From assembly GCA_030685065.1 (NCBI GenBank), contig JAUXQH010000135.1, positions 1-64,000 of the forward strand: a stretch of 64,000 nt of DNA, given 5' to 3'. Position numbers and translations under genes: made by a program. Within the stretch, counting starts at the first letter, position 1; each line of letters begins with the position of its first letter. This DNA comes from Pseudomonadota bacterium. Its GTDB lineage: Bacteria; Myxococcota_A; UBA796; SXON01. Of this stretch, positions 1 through 9,190 are shown one piece after another. The notes under the pieces are model-generated. The model saw nothing but the letters and a program-made list of their open reading frames with translations. It was not told the DNA's origin and did no database searches.

Positions 1-180
1 GCCACCGCCGGAACCCGAGCCGCCACCGCTTCCGCCGCCGGAGCTACCGCCACCGCCGGAACCCGAGCCGCCGCCGCTTCCGCCGCCGGAGCTACCGCCG
101 CCGCCGGAGCTACCGCCGCCGCCGGAGCTACCGCCGCCGCCGGAGCTACCGCCACCGCCGGAGCTACCGCCGCCGCCGGA
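1..180. repeat. 18-bp tandem repeat coding for GGGGSS units
   Basis: On the minus strand an 18-base unit encodes Gly4-Ser2. Copies are in register at about 40, 88, 106, 124, 142 and 160. A second motif (gaacccgagcc) recurs at 11, 59 and 179, giving a 48-base higher-order spacing on the left. A looser Gly/Ser-coding tract made of GGC-GGA-AGC units covers about 260-400. The repeat lies inside the open frame of the spike-protein gene and continues past the window edge. Confidence 0.85.
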
Positions 181-1140
181 ACCCGAGCCGCCGCGGCCCC
201 CCCCAGCGCCGGTGTCCAGTCCGATCGTGACCGAGATCTCGAGCCCAGAATCGCCGCTCCCGGCGCCGCCGCCGCTTCCGCCGCCGCTTCCGCCGCCGCT
301 CCCGGCGCCGCTTCCGCCGCCGCTTCCGCCGCCGCTTCCGCCGCTTCCGCCGCCGCTTCCGCCGCCGCTTCCGCCGCTTCCGCCGCTTCCGCCGCCGCCG
401 CCTCCACCCGCGCCGCCCGTGCCCGCGCCCCCGCCCGCGCCACCCCCCCCCGGCTTGGTCGGGGGATGCTTGTGGGTCGGCGTCGCGAGCACCGGCTTCG
501 GCGTCCCGGGCGCGCCGCCGTTGATGTCGACCTTGCTCGCCTTGAAGGTCTGCGACTGGGTGCCGATCTTGGCAGATGTCTTCGCGGCGAGGACGGCCGT
601 CTGCGTGGCGCTCATCGCGATCGAAGCCGTGGCCTCGACCTTGAAGTCCTTGCACTTGAAGCTGACGGTCTCCTTGGCCTCGTGGATGATGTTCTTGCCG
701 ACCTTCTGCGTGATCACCTTGTTCGCGGCGTGCAGCTCCTGGTAGATCGCGTCGTTCTCGGACGACGCCTTGATCTCGATGCGCTCCTTGCCGGGCGTGT
801 CGTCGAAATCGATCCAATGGGAATTGCGCGACCAGAAGCGACGATGGTCGTCGTTCCCATCCTCGTTCGCATAGGGCTTCGGTTTGTCCGCCGCCCCGTT
901 GTAGACGGCGCCCATCACGTAGGGCGACATCGTCCGGTACGAGAACCCGATCACGACCTCGGTACCGACCTCCGGGAGCATCACGAGCCCGCGCAGCTTG
1001 CCCGCCATGGGCGTGAGCATCCGGATCCAGGTGGAGTCCGGCGGGGTCTCGGCGTCAACTGGATAGTTGACCTTGATCCTGCCCATCTTGTCGGGATCGA
1101 CATTGTCGATGACGATGCCGACTACGAGGCCGTTTATCAT
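1..1140 (-). CDS. gpV/VgrG-type baseplate spike protein with long Gly/Ser tail (3' end outside window)
   Basis: The reading frame starts at ATG 1138-1140 and stays open to the window edge, giving at least 380 residues. Residues 1-85 match the gp5/VgrG OB-fold pattern (NVDPDKMGRIKV, then PEVGTEVVIGF, then GAVYNG). Residues about 100-210 are the repetitive beta-rich part expected of a needle shaft. From about residue 230 on it is almost only Gly and Ser, broken once near residues 297-315 by a short hydrophobic segment (LEISVTIGL). No gp27-like N-terminal domain is present, so it resembles phage gpV or an injection-system spike rather than full VgrG. It starts 12 bases after the stop of the preceding paralogue, with GAGG overlapping that gap, so the two are probably translated together. 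The family call is good; which system it serves is not visible here. Confidence 0.75.
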   Translation of the reverse strand, partial: MINGLVVGIVIDNVDPDKMGRIKVNYPVDAETPPDSTWIRMLTPMAGKLRGLVMLPEVGTEVVIGFSYRTMSPYVMGAVYNGAADKPKPYANEDGNDDHRRFWSRNSHWIDFDDTPGKERIEIKASSENDAIYQELHAANKVITQKVGKNIIHEAKETVSFKCKDFKVEATASIAMSATQTAVLAAKTSAKIGTQSQTFKASKVDINGGAPGTPKPVLATPTHKHPPTKPGGGGAGGGAGTGGAGGGGGGGSGGSGGSGGGSGGGSGGSGGGSGGGSGAGSGGGSGGGSGGGAGSGDSGLEISVTIGLDTGAGGGRGGSGSGGGGSSGGGGSSGGGGSSGGGGSSGGGGSSGGGSGGGSGSGGGGSSGGGSGGGSGSGGG

Positions 1141-1152
1141 GACCCGACCTCG

Positions 1153-1809
1153 TCAGTTGATGTTCGTGATCGAGGCGGTGAGCGTGAGGCTGTTCCCGCC
1201 GTCGACCGTGCAGCTGGTCCCGGAGGTGAGCTCCATCGTCGTGCCCGCCTTCATCGAGATCGAGTTGGTGGCCTCGAGGATGAAGTCCTTGCACTTCCAC
1301 GACACGGTCTCGACGGCTTCGACGATGATGTCCTTGCCCGAGTAGACGGAGAGCACTTTCTCCTTCGCGTCCCAGATCAGGCGGATCTCTTCATTGTGCG
1401 TGATGAGCTCGATGCGCTCGTCACCCGCGGTGTCGTCGAACGTGACGCGATGGCCGCTGCGGCTCTGGAACACCCGGAGGTTGTTCTCGCCGTCCTCGTT
1501 GGCGTACGGCGGGGTGTCCACGCCGTTGTAGACAGAGCCAAGCACGATGGCGTTGTCGTGATCGCCATGCACGAACGACACGACGACCTCGTCCCCGATC
1601 TCGGGGATGGTCATCCAGCCGCGCTCCTGGCCCGCCATCGGCATCGCGAGGCGCGCCCACCAGCTCTCCGGACCGTCGGGGAGGGTGGGAAACTTCACGC
1701 GTACGCGGCCGAGTTGTTCCGGATCGACGTTGTCGGTCACCAGCGCCTCGACGAGCCCAGGCATCTGTCCGGACACTGGGCGTCCATGCCGATCGGTCAC
1801 TTTGGGCAA
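1153..1809 (-). CDS. gpV/VgrG-type baseplate spike protein (218 aa)
   Basis: This is a short spike protein with an N-terminal OB fold at residues about 15-95 (MPGLVEALVTDNVDPEQLG, then PEIGDEVVVSF, then GSVYNG), followed by a beta-helix-like shaft (residues about 100-218). It would sit at the tip of a contractile tail, phage gpV-like, or of a type VI or extracellular contractile injection apparatus. The gp27 hub domain of true VgrG is absent. I chose TTG at 1807-1809 because GGAGGA lies five bases upstream; a GTG nine bases further in is the alternative. It is paralogous to the next gene (both have PYANEDG and related CKDF motifs). The divergent lipoprotein at 1973 leaves about 160 bases for promoters. 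Confidence 0.8.
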   Translation of the reverse strand: MPKVTDRHGRPVSGQMPGLVEALVTDNVDPEQLGRVRVKFPTLPDGPESWWARLAMPMAGQERGWMTIPEIGDEVVVSFVHGDHDNAIVLGSVYNGVDTPPYANEDGENNLRVFQSRSGHRVTFDDTAGDERIELITHNEEIRLIWDAKEKVLSVYSGKDIIVEAVETVSWKCKDFILEATNSISMKAGTTMELTSGTSCTVDGGNSLTLTASITNIN

Positions 1810-1972
1810 GGCTTCCTCCAACGGGTGGGGGGCAGTATAGGGCGCCGGGACGAAGCTCGTCAATGCGGGGCGGGCAGACGGCGCCGGCGGAAATGCCGCC
1901 TCCGATAGCTTGTTCGACCGGATCGCACGCCGGTCGGTTCGGGTGTAAGGTGCGCGCGCTCCCGGATCCCCC

Positions 1973-3088
1973 TTGCGCCTCCTCCCGCTCGTCGCCTTGG
2001 TCCTCCTGACCGGCTGCCCCCAGAACATCGGCTCGGACGACAAGCCTGTCGACACCGCGGCGGACACCGACACCGATACCGATTCGGACACCGACACCGA
2101 TACCGACTCGGACACCGACACCGACACCGACACCGATTCGGACGCGGACACCGACGCCGATACCGACGCGGACGCCGACACCGACACGGACACGGACACG
2201 GACACCACGCCGGCCGAGTGCTCGGACGACCTCGACGGGGACGGAGTGACCGCGGGGGACGGCGATTGTCGTCCCGACGATGCGGAGGCCTTTCCCGGCG
2301 CCCCCGAGCGTTGCAACGGTCGGGACGACAATTGCGACGGCAAGGTCGACGAGGACGATCCCTGCGTCGCTCCCTTCGCGCCGCCTCCTCCGCCGGAGGA
2401 CACCGGCGATACGGCCGTTCCCGATACCGCCGTTCCAGAAACGGACGACGATGGGGACGGCTACTCCGAGAGCGAGGGGGACTGCGACGACACGAACCGC
2501 CGCATCAACCCGCGGTCGCCCGAGACGTGCGGGAACGGGATCGACGAGAACTGTGACGGCGTGGACGACGAGTGCGACGAGCCCGACACCGGAGTCGCCG
2601 CGTTCAACTACATGGGCGATTTCACCGTTTGCGAGGACGAGGCCTTCCTCCAGGGGCACTTTGCCTACGAGCTGACGGGCCTGCGCGACGGAGAGCGCCT
2701 CTGCACCGCGATCGGGGAGTTCGCCGTCGAGCGCGCCGCGCCCAGCGGCTGCCCCGATTGTGACTGGTCGTTCGACCTGTCGGGCCTCCAGAACACCCAG
2801 GCGTCGGGCGCCTACTGCGAGCAATTCGGGCTCGACGACGACTGGCTCGCGGGGGCGGTCGACTACTCGTGGGGGTTCGCCGAGACGTACGAGTACGTCG
2901 GCTACTACGGCAGCTACACGTTCGAAAATACGTTGATGCTCTACATCGACCGGACGTACGGCTGGTTCCCGTTCGCCTTCAACTACGCCGGGCGGAACTG
3001 GGTCGAGGGGGACAGTTACTACGCGTCGTTCTCTCGCCCCGTCACCAACGCGAAGGGCTACTACGCCTACTACTACTACTACCGGTAG
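1973..3088 (+). CDS. MopE-like lipoprotein with Asp/Thr tether and metal-binding motifs
   Basis: This 371-aa protein begins with a lipoprotein signal peptide (MRLLPLVALVLLTGC, lipobox LTGC). An Asp/Thr/Ser/Ala repeat at about residues 27-80 follows and would act as an extended acidic spacer. Two copies of the DxDGDG...DCDD...CNGxDDNCDGxxDE motif, known from MopE and the PF11617 family, lie at about residues 82-131 and 160-204. The C-terminal 170 residues are Tyr/Trp-rich and unrecognised, ending in a run of tyrosines. TTG at 1973 is the only start that keeps the whole signal peptide. Expected location is the outer membrane or cell surface. Calcium or metal binding is inferred from the motif. 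Confidence 0.75.
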   Translation: MRLLPLVALVLLTGCPQNIGSDDKPVDTAADTDTDTDSDTDTDTDSDTDTDTDTDSDADTDADTDADADTDTDTDTDTTPAECSDDLDGDGVTAGDGDCRPDDAEAFPGAPERCNGRDDNCDGKVDEDDPCVAPFAPPPPPEDTGDTAVPDTAVPETDDDGDGYSESEGDCDDTNRRINPRSPETCGNGIDENCDGVDDECDEPDTGVAAFNYMGDFTVCEDEAFLQGHFAYELTGLRDGERLCTAIGEFAVERAAPSGCPDCDWSFDLSGLQNTQASGAYCEQFGLDDDWLAGAVDYSWGFAETYEYVGYYGSYTFENTLMLYIDRTYGWFPFAFNYAGRNWVEGDSYYASFSRPVTNAKGYYAYYYYYR

Positions 3089-3096
3089 TCCCTGGG

Positions 3097-3120
3097 GATC
3101 CGGACGAATGACGCCGGATC
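3097..3120 (+). terminator. Possible hairpin terminator after MopE-like gene
   Basis: A perfect 7-bp inverted repeat (GATCCGG / CCGGATC) with a 10-base loop lies just after the stop at 3088. There is no T tract, so the call is weak. Confidence 0.35.
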
Positions 3121-3169
3121 GGGACGCCTCGATCGCGACCGGTTAGGCGGCGCCGTTGAGGGCCTGCCC

Positions 3170-5095
3170 ATGTCGTTGTTGCTGCTCGCGCTGTCCGCTT
3201 GTACGAAGCCCGCCGCCGACGACACGGGGGGCGTCACCCCTCGCGAGTTCTCGGACTGTGATCCGATCTCGTACGACTACTGCTCGCTGCCCTATCCGTC
3301 GTCGTTCTACCTGCGGACCGACGACACCAGCGCGACCGGGTTCCGGGTGCAGCTCGGCGCGACGACCCTGCCGATGACCCACCAGGGCTACCAGCCGCCC
3401 CCCGACCTCTGGAACGAGCTCGACGGCTTCTCTCCCATGGGGCCGATCCTGGCGCGGTTTCCGAACCTCGCCCTCACCGGAGTGCCCGGCCATGACGACA
3501 TCGGGGCGTCCATCGCGGACGGAGCCCCCATCGTGCTGGTCGACATGGAGACGGGCGAGCGCATGCCCTACTTCGCCGAGCTCGACATGGCGGGGGTGCA
3601 CGTCGCCGGGCGGGAGTTCCTCTTCATCCGGCCGGTGGTACCGCTTCGCAACGGGCACCGGTACGCGGTCGGCGTGCGCAACCTCGTGGACACGTCGGGC
3701 GCCGCGATCGCGGCCTCGGAGGGCTACGCGGCGCTCAGGGACGGAACGGCCACGGACAACTGGGACATCGAAGGCCGCCGCGACACCTTCGAGGAGGTGT
3801 TCACCACGCTCGAGGCGGACGGGTGGGCCCGCTCGGAGACCATCCTGGCGTGGGACTTCGTCGTGGGCAGCAAGGAGAAGATCACCGGCCGCGCCGAGTG
3901 GATGCGGGACGACACGCTGGCCCGCATCGGAGCCGGCCCGGCGTACGTGATCGACAGCGTCACCGACGAGGTGAGCGACACCATCTACCGCGAGATCCAG
4001 GGGCACTTCACCGCGCCCCTCTACCTCGAGGCCGACGAGCCCGACACCTTGCTCACGCGCGACGAGAACGGCATGCCGTTCTACAATGGCGACACGACGG
4101 TCCGCTTCACCATCCGCGTCCCGCGAACCGCGGTCGAGAATCCGCGTCCGCTCAAGCTCGTGCAGTACGGGCACGGGCTGCTCGGGGACCAGGGAGAGGT
4201 GGGCGCGGGCTACCTCGGCGAGATGGCCAACAAGTACGGGTACGTGCTGTTCGCGACCAACTGGCGCGGCATGGCGGAGGACGATCTGGACGCGATCACC
4301 CTCATGCTGGTCAGCGACATCGGGCGCTTCGGCATCATCCCCGAGGGCGGGCACCAGGGCCTCATCGAGTTCGTGGCCGCCGCGGCGATGATGCAGGGAA
4401 GCATGGCGAGCGACGCCAGCCTGGCCTTCGCGAGCCCGGAAACCGGCTCGATGGTCTCCGTGATCGACCCGAGCGAGGTCTACTACTACGGCAATTCGCA
4501 GGGCGGCATCCTCGGCGGAGTGTACCTCGCGATGTCACCCACGATCGAGCGCGGCGTGCTCGGGGTGCCGGGCATGCCCTACAGCCTCCTGTTGTCGCGC
4601 TCTTCGGACTTCACGCCCTTCTTCGCGCTCTTCCAGGGCATCTACCGCGACCAGGAGCACATCAGCTTCTGGATGGCGCTGCTCCAGAACCTCTGGGACT
4701 CGGCGGAGCCGGGCGGATGGGGCCGCCAGATGATCGAGGACCCCATCGCCGGCGTGCCGCAGAAGCAGGTGCTCCTGCAGGACGCCATCGGGGACGCCCA
4801 GGTCTCCACGCTCGGCGCCCAGAACATGGCCCGCGCGTACGGCGCGTCCCTGATCGAGACCCCCCTCGCCGAAGTGTGGGGCGTCGACATCCAGCCCTCC
4901 GGCTTCACCGGGTCCGCGTTGGTCGAGTACGAGCACGGCGCGCCCGAGGTGCCGTTCACCAACACGCCGCCCGACGAGGACGAGGACACCCACGAGGACA
5001 CCCGCCGCGCGCTCGCCGCCCAGGAGCAGCTCAACACGTTCCTCACGACGGGCGTGGTGCAGCAGTACTGCGACGGTGTGTGTGATCCGGACTAG
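3170..5095 (+). CDS. Alpha/beta-hydrolase lipoprotein
   Basis: This 641-aa protein has a short lipoprotein signal ([11 protein letters not shown], lipobox LSAC). The middle of the protein carries an alpha/beta-hydrolase core: a His-Gly oxyanion-type strand (VQYGHGLLG) and later the nucleophile elbow GNSQGG. That makes Ser in GNSQG the likely nucleophile, probably of an esterase or lipase acting at the envelope. About 300 residues before the core are unassigned. The C-terminus is acidic ([12 protein letters not shown]) and ends with a Cys pair (YCDGVCDPD). GAGGG precedes the ATG. Substrate is unknown. A second, unrelated-looking hydrolase lipoprotein lies at 25670. Confidence 0.65.
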   Translation: MSLLLLALSACTKPAADDTGGVTPREFSDCDPISYDYCSLPYPSSFYLRTDDTSATGFRVQLGATTLPMTHQGYQPPPDLWNELDGFSPMGPILARFPNLALTGVPGHDDIGASIADGAPIVLVDMETGERMPYFAELDMAGVHVAGREFLFIRPVVPLRNGHRYAVGVRNLVDTSGAAIAASEGYAALRDGTATDNWDIEGRRDTFEEVFTTLEADGWARSETILAWDFVVGSKEKITGRAEWMRDDTLARIGAGPAYVIDSVTDEVSDTIYREIQGHFTAPLYLEADEPDTLLTRDENGMPFYNGDTTVRFTIRVPRTAVENPRPLKLVQYGHGLLGDQGEVGAGYLGEMANKYGYVLFATNWRGMAEDDLDAITLMLVSDIGRFGIIPEGGHQGLIEFVAAAAMMQGSMASDASLAFASPETGSMVSVIDPSEVYYYGNSQGGILGGVYLAMSPTIERGVLGVPGMPYSLLLSRSSDFTPFFALFQGIYRDQEHISFWMALLQNLWDSAEPGGWGRQMIEDPIAGVPQKQVLLQDAIGDAQVSTLGAQNMARAYGASLIETPLAEVWGVDIQPSGFTGSALVEYEHGAPEVPFTNTPPDEDEDTHEDTRRALAAQEQLNTFLTTGVVQQYCDGVCDPD

Positions 5096-5169
5096 CTGCA
5101 CGGGTTGAAGCCGGCGAATCACGTGCGCACCCAAGGACCCAGCCGCTCTCGCGGAGAGGAGGTCCTTCG

Positions 5170-6753
5170 ATGCGGACGAATAATGTGTGGCTCGCGACGA
5201 GCGCCGAGGCGCCGCGGGGGCCTCTGACGATGGATCTCCGCGCCGACGTCTGCGTGATCGGCGCCGGCGTGGCGGGTTTGACGACGGCCTACCTGCTCGC
5301 GCGGGAGGGGCGGAGCGTCATCGTACTCGAGCGCGGCGCGGTGGCAGGCGGAGAGACGCGCAACACGACGGCGCACCTCTCGAACGCGATGGATGACCGC
5401 TTCGTGCGGCTGGAGCGCGTGCACGGCCGGGGCGCCGCGCGCCTGGTCGCGGAGAGCCACGGCGCCGCGATCACCCGGATCGAGGAGATCGTGGCGGACG
5501 AGGACATCGCCTGCGACTTCGACCGGGTGGACGGCTACCTCTTCCAGCCACCGGGCCGCCCGATGTCCGAGCTCTCCGAAGAGCTCGCGGTCGCGCGGCG
5601 CGCCGGGGTGTTCGTGGAGATGATCGCGCGCGCGCCCATCGACGGCTTCGACACCGGGGCTTGCCTGCGCTTCACGGGTCAGGCTCAGCTCCATCCGCTC
5701 AAGTACATGCACGGCCTCGCGCTGGCGTTCGAGCGGCTCGGCGGGCGGATCTTCTGTGACACGCCCGTCAAGGAGGTGCACGGCGGCAACGAGGCCGAGG
5801 TCATCACCCGGGACGCGCGGGTCGTGCGCGCCCGCGCGGCCGTGGTCGCCACCAACTCCCCGATCAACAATCGCCTCGCGGTCCACACCCGGCAGGTGCC
5901 CTATCGGACGTTCGTGATCGGCGCGATCGTGCCCCGCGGCGTCGTCACCAAGGCGCTGTTCTGGGACGATGGGGACCCCTACCACTTCGTCCGGCTCGAG
6001 GCGACGGTCGACCCGACGGCCGACACGGACGTGCTGCTCGTGGGCGGGGAGGATGCCCGTACCGGGGAGGTGCATGACGACGAGGCCCGCTACCTTCGGC
6101 TCGAGGCCTGGGCGCGCGCCCGTTGGCCGATGATCCGGGACGTTCCCTACCGGTGGTCCGGTCAGGTGTACGAGCCGGTCGATGGCCTCGCCTTCATCGG
6201 GAAGAACCCGCTCGACGCGGACAACGTGTACATCGCGACGGGGGACTCGGGGCAGGGCATGACCCACGGCACCATCGCCGGCATCCTCCTCACGGATCTC
6301 ATCTGCGGACGCAAGAACCCGTGGACGCGCCTCTACGATCCGGCGCGGGTCCGGCTAAGCGTCGCGCGCGACTACGTGCGGGACTCCGTCGGCACCGCGG
6401 CGCACTACGCGGTGTGGCTCACGCCCGGCGATGTGTCCGGCGTGGACGCCATCCCGCCGGGGGAGGGCGCCGTGCTCCGGCAGGGTTTGCAGAAGATCGC
6501 GGCCTATCGAGACGAAAACGGGAACGTGTCGATGTGCAGCGCGACGTGCACCCACCTGGGCTGTGTCGTCGGCTGGAACCAGAGCGAGTCGTTCTGGGAG
6601 TGTCCGTGTCACGGGTCCCGCTTCGATCGCTTCGGGAAGGTGGTCAATGGTCCAGCGACCGTGGATCTCGCGCCCCTCCCTGCCCCTCCCGCCGCCGCGA
6701 CGAAGAAGCTCCCCGACGGGACGAAGAAGAAGAAGGTGCTGGAGCCGGTGTGA
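5170..6753 (+). CDS. FAD-dependent oxidoreductase with C-terminal Rieske [2Fe-2S] domain
   Basis: This 527-aa protein has an N-terminal DadA/GlpO-like FAD domain: a Rossmann GxGxxG (VIGAGVAGL, residues about 22-30), an LER acidic end, and the late FAD motif near [16 protein letters not shown] Rieske domain follows at about residues 420-500 with ligand boxes CTHLGC and CPCHGS. The same architecture is known in proteins such as Bacillus YhfW, whose substrate is not settled. The protein is probably cytosolic, passing electrons between flavin and cluster. GAGAGGAGG lies upstream of the ATG at 5170. The next small gene begins 25 bases downstream. Confidence 0.85.
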   Translation: MRTNNVWLATSAEAPRGPLTMDLRADVCVIGAGVAGLTTAYLLAREGRSVIVLERGAVAGGETRNTTAHLSNAMDDRFVRLERVHGRGAARLVAESHGAAITRIEEIVADEDIACDFDRVDGYLFQPPGRPMSELSEELAVARRAGVFVEMIARAPIDGFDTGACLRFTGQAQLHPLKYMHGLALAFERLGGRIFCDTPVKEVHGGNEAEVITRDARVVRARAAVVATNSPINNRLAVHTRQVPYRTFVIGAIVPRGVVTKALFWDDGDPYHFVRLEATVDPTADTDVLLVGGEDARTGEVHDDEARYLRLEAWARARWPMIRDVPYRWSGQVYEPVDGLAFIGKNPLDADNVYIATGDSGQGMTHGTIAGILLTDLICGRKNPWTRLYDPARVRLSVARDYVRDSVGTAAHYAVWLTPGDVSGVDAIPPGEGAVLRQGLQKIAAYRDENGNVSMCSATCTHLGCVVGWNQSESFWECPCHGSRFDRFGKVVNGPATVDLAPLPAPPAAATKKLPDGTKKKKVLEPV

Positions 6754-6778
6754 CTACATCGATGGGACGGGGGGAGGC

Positions 6779-7036
6779 ATGGCGGACGAGGACGACCAGA
6801 GTCTCGAGGGCGACTTCGAGGAGAACACCAAGGACATCCCCCCGTCCGCGAGCATCAGCAAGGAGCGCGCGGACGGGCAGGACTCACGGGCGACAGCGCG
6901 CGTCGGCGAGGAGCCGGACGGGCCGAGCACCCGGGTGACGGAGGGCCGCGGCATCGCTGCGCGGATCGCCGAACACGAGGCGATCATCCAGCACAAGGAG
7001 CTTCCGGAGCGCGGCAGGCGCCACAAGAAGCGGTAG
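6779..7036 (+). CDS. Small hydrophilic protein of unknown function (85 aa)
   Basis: Starts at ATG 6779 with GGGGGAGG just upstream, 25 bases after the oxidoreductase gene. The protein is charged, with an acidic N-terminal half (MADEDDQSLEGDFEEN) and a basic C-terminus (ERGRRHKKR). It has no Cys and no membrane segment, and looks partly disordered. I do not recognise a family. It probably shares the transcript of the FAD-Rieske gene, and it ends only two bases from the convergent carboxypeptidase gene. Confidence 0.55.
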   Translation: MADEDDQSLEGDFEENTKDIPPSASISKERADGQDSRATARVGEEPDGPSTRVTEGRGIAARIAEHEAIIQHKELPERGRRHKKR

Positions 7037-7038
7037 GG

Positions 7039-8526
7039 CTACGAGCGCTCCACCCCGTAGAGCCGACCGTGGCGGTTCCACAGGTGCGCCACGAGATCCT
7101 CGACCGGATCGCGGTCGCCGACGACCTCGCGGAAGAGGACCGGCGCGTCGTCGAGGTGGCCCTTGGCGTGCACGTGGTCGCGCAGCCACGCGAGGATGGC
7201 CTTGAAGTCCCCCCGCTCGACGCGCTCCCAGATGTCGGGGAGGTCTTCCTGGATCTTCGCCCCGAACCCGGCCGCGTAGAGGTTGCCGATGGTGTAGCTG
7301 GGGAAGTAGCCGAACGCGCCGCCCGACCAGTGCACGTCCTGGAGCACGCCCTCCTTCGCGGTGGGTGGCACCACGCCGACGATGCGGCGGTACGCGTCGT
7401 CCCAGGCGGCGGGGAGGTCGACCGCCTGGAGCTTGCCCTCGAGGACGGCCACCTCGATCTCGAAGCGCACCAGGACGTGCAGGTTGTAGGTGGCCTCGTC
7501 CGCGAAGATGCGGATGAGCGAGCGGTCGACCTTGTTCATCGCCGCGTAGAGCGAGGTGGGCGTGACCGCGAGCGTGGGCCAGATGCCGTGCATGCGCGGC
7601 GCGAGGTAGCGACAGAACGCCTCGGAGCGCCCGATGAAGTTCTCCCAGAAGCGCGACTGGGACTCGTGGAGGCCCATGCCGGCGGCCTTGTCGAGGCCGG
7701 TGCCCGCCCACTGCGAGGGGAGGCCCTGCTCGTACATGGCGTGGCCGCACTCGTGCACGGTGCCGCCGAGCGCGGCGAGGAAGTTGTCTACGCGAAAGTG
7801 GGTGGTGATCCGCACGTCGTCCGTCGCGAGGCCAACGGAGAACGGGTGCTCGGAGAGATCGAGCCGGCCGTGCACGCGGTCAAAACCGAGGTCGGTCAGG
7901 ACACGCTCGGAGAGCTTGCGCTGGCCCTCGATGTCCAACGGCGCGTCGAACCCCTCGGCGGGGGGGCGGCCCTGGATGGCGTCGAGGAAACGATTCAGCT
8001 CGCGGCCGAGGCGCTCGAACATCGGGCGGAGCTCGGCGATCGTCGAGCCGGGATCGTAGTCCTCGAGCAACGCGTCGTACAGGTGCTGCCCCGGCGTGGC
8101 CTGCCGCTCCGCCTGCTCGCGCGTCAGATCGATGAGGCGCTGGAGCGGCGCGGCGTAGGGCGCGAAGTCGTTGGCCTCGCGCGCCTTCATCCACGCGGCG
8201 AAGCCGGCGGTGCGGGCGTGGGAGAGCTCCTCGACCAGGCGGCCGGGGAGCACGGTCGCCCGGCGGTACCGACGGCGGGCGTTCCGCACCGCGGAGGTCT
8301 GGACGCGGTCGAGCGAGGAGCCCTCGAGGGAATCGAGCCAGCTTCCGACCTCGGGGGCCGTGAACCGCTCGTGGTAGATGCGACCGAGCGCGGCAGCCTG
8401 CTTGCCGCGCGAGGCGCCGGCGCCAGCGGGCAAGTAGGTCTGCTGATCCCAATCGAGCAGCGCCATCGCGCCGCCGATGGCGTCGAGCTCGTGGATGCGA
8501 GACGTGAGCTGGTCCCAGGCGTTCAT
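7039..8526 (-). CDS. Carboxypeptidase M32 (Taq-type metallocarboxypeptidase)
   Basis: The 495-aa length fits the M32 family (about 500). The zinc-binding HExxH is visible as HECGH at residues 258-262 within GTVHECGHAMYEQ, with the family pattern LDWDQQTYLP near the N-terminus. It should remove C-terminal residues from peptides in the cytosol, using zinc or cobalt. I chose ATG at 8526 (MNAWDQLTS) because GAGG precedes it and this matches the usual N-terminus; an in-frame extension to 8637 is possible but unlike the family. It is divergent from the YkgJ-type gene at 8642. Confidence 0.9.
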   Translation of the reverse strand: MNAWDQLTSRIHELDAIGGAMALLDWDQQTYLPAGAGASRGKQAAALGRIYHERFTAPEVGSWLDSLEGSSLDRVQTSAVRNARRRYRRATVLPGRLVEELSHARTAGFAAWMKAREANDFAPYAAPLQRLIDLTREQAERQATPGQHLYDALLEDYDPGSTIAELRPMFERLGRELNRFLDAIQGRPPAEGFDAPLDIEGQRKLSERVLTDLGFDRVHGRLDLSEHPFSVGLATDDVRITTHFRVDNFLAALGGTVHECGHAMYEQGLPSQWAGTGLDKAAGMGLHESQSRFWENFIGRSEAFCRYLAPRMHGIWPTLAVTPTSLYAAMNKVDRSLIRIFADEATYNLHVLVRFEIEVAVLEGKLQAVDLPAAWDDAYRRIVGVVPPTAKEGVLQDVHWSGGAFGYFPSYTIGNLYAAGFGAKIQEDLPDIWERVERGDFKAILAWLRDHVHAKGHLDDAPVLFREVVGDRDPVEDLVAHLWNRHGRLYGVERS

Positions 8527-8641
8527 GGCGTCCTCGAAGCCGGGCGATATAACGGGCGTCCGCCACTCCATGCCAAGCAGGCCGCCCACGATCACGATCG
8601 ACGCCGCCGCCTCGCCCGAAGCAAATGTGCTCCTCACGACG

Positions 8642-9190
8642 ATGCTCCACGCCCTCCAGGACGCGCTCCGCGCGGCCCCGGACGACGAAGCGGCGCTCGA
8701 ACGGGGCCTCTCGGAGGGCCTCGCCGCGTACGACGCCTACCTCGCGCTCGTCGTCACCGCGCATCCGATGAGCTGCCGGGTCGGCTGCACGGCGTGCTGC
8801 CATGACAACCCGCGCGGCGTCACCGGCGTCGAGATCGAGCGCCTCCGCCGATCGGTCGACACCTTCCCGGATCGCGCTCGCGTGAAGTCGGCGTTCGCAC
8901 GGCTCGCCGCGCAGAGGGCCGACGCCGAGGCCTGGCGTCGCCGCCAGGAGCCGTGCCCCCTGCTCGACGGCGACGGGCGATGCCGGGCCTATGCGGCGCG
9001 CCCGCTCGCCTGTCGCGCGTTCGTGGCGGTGACGCCGGCCGAGTGGTGCGATCCGTCGAGCCCGCGCTACGCCGACCGCGTGAATCCCCACCTCGATCCC
9101 CCGCGCGTAATCCTGCAGATCCTCCAGGCGCTCTCCGCCCGCCGCGGGTTGTCCGTCGCGACCGACCTCCACACGGGGATGGCCGGGTAG
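8642..9190 (+). CDS. YkgJ-family zinc/iron-chelating cysteine-cluster protein
   Basis: This 182-aa protein carries the Cys cluster of PF03692: CRVGCTACC near residue 50, then CPLLDGDGRC and a final Cys (RPLACRAF). Such proteins are thought to chelate Zn or an Fe-S cluster; their role is unclear. The stop codon ends at 9190 and the next gene starts at 9191, so translation is coupled to the Fe-S helicase downstream. This makes a role in metal supply or cluster assembly for that enzyme a reasonable guess, but only that. A GTG at 8627 is an alternative start. Confidence 0.75.
   Translation: MLHALQDALRAAPDDEAALERGLSEGLAAYDAYLALVVTAHPMSCRVGCTACCHDNPRGVTGVEIERLRRSVDTFPDRARVKSAFARLAAQRADAEAWRRRQEPCPLLDGDGRCRAYAARPLACRAFVAVTPAEWCDPSSPRYADRVNPHLDPPRVILQILQALSARRGLSVATDLHTGMAG

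Noticed and set aside
1-450. CRISPR-like tandem repeats at the left edge
   Set aside because: The repeats are directly adjacent 18-base coding units without spacers, in frame with a Gly/Ser tail.
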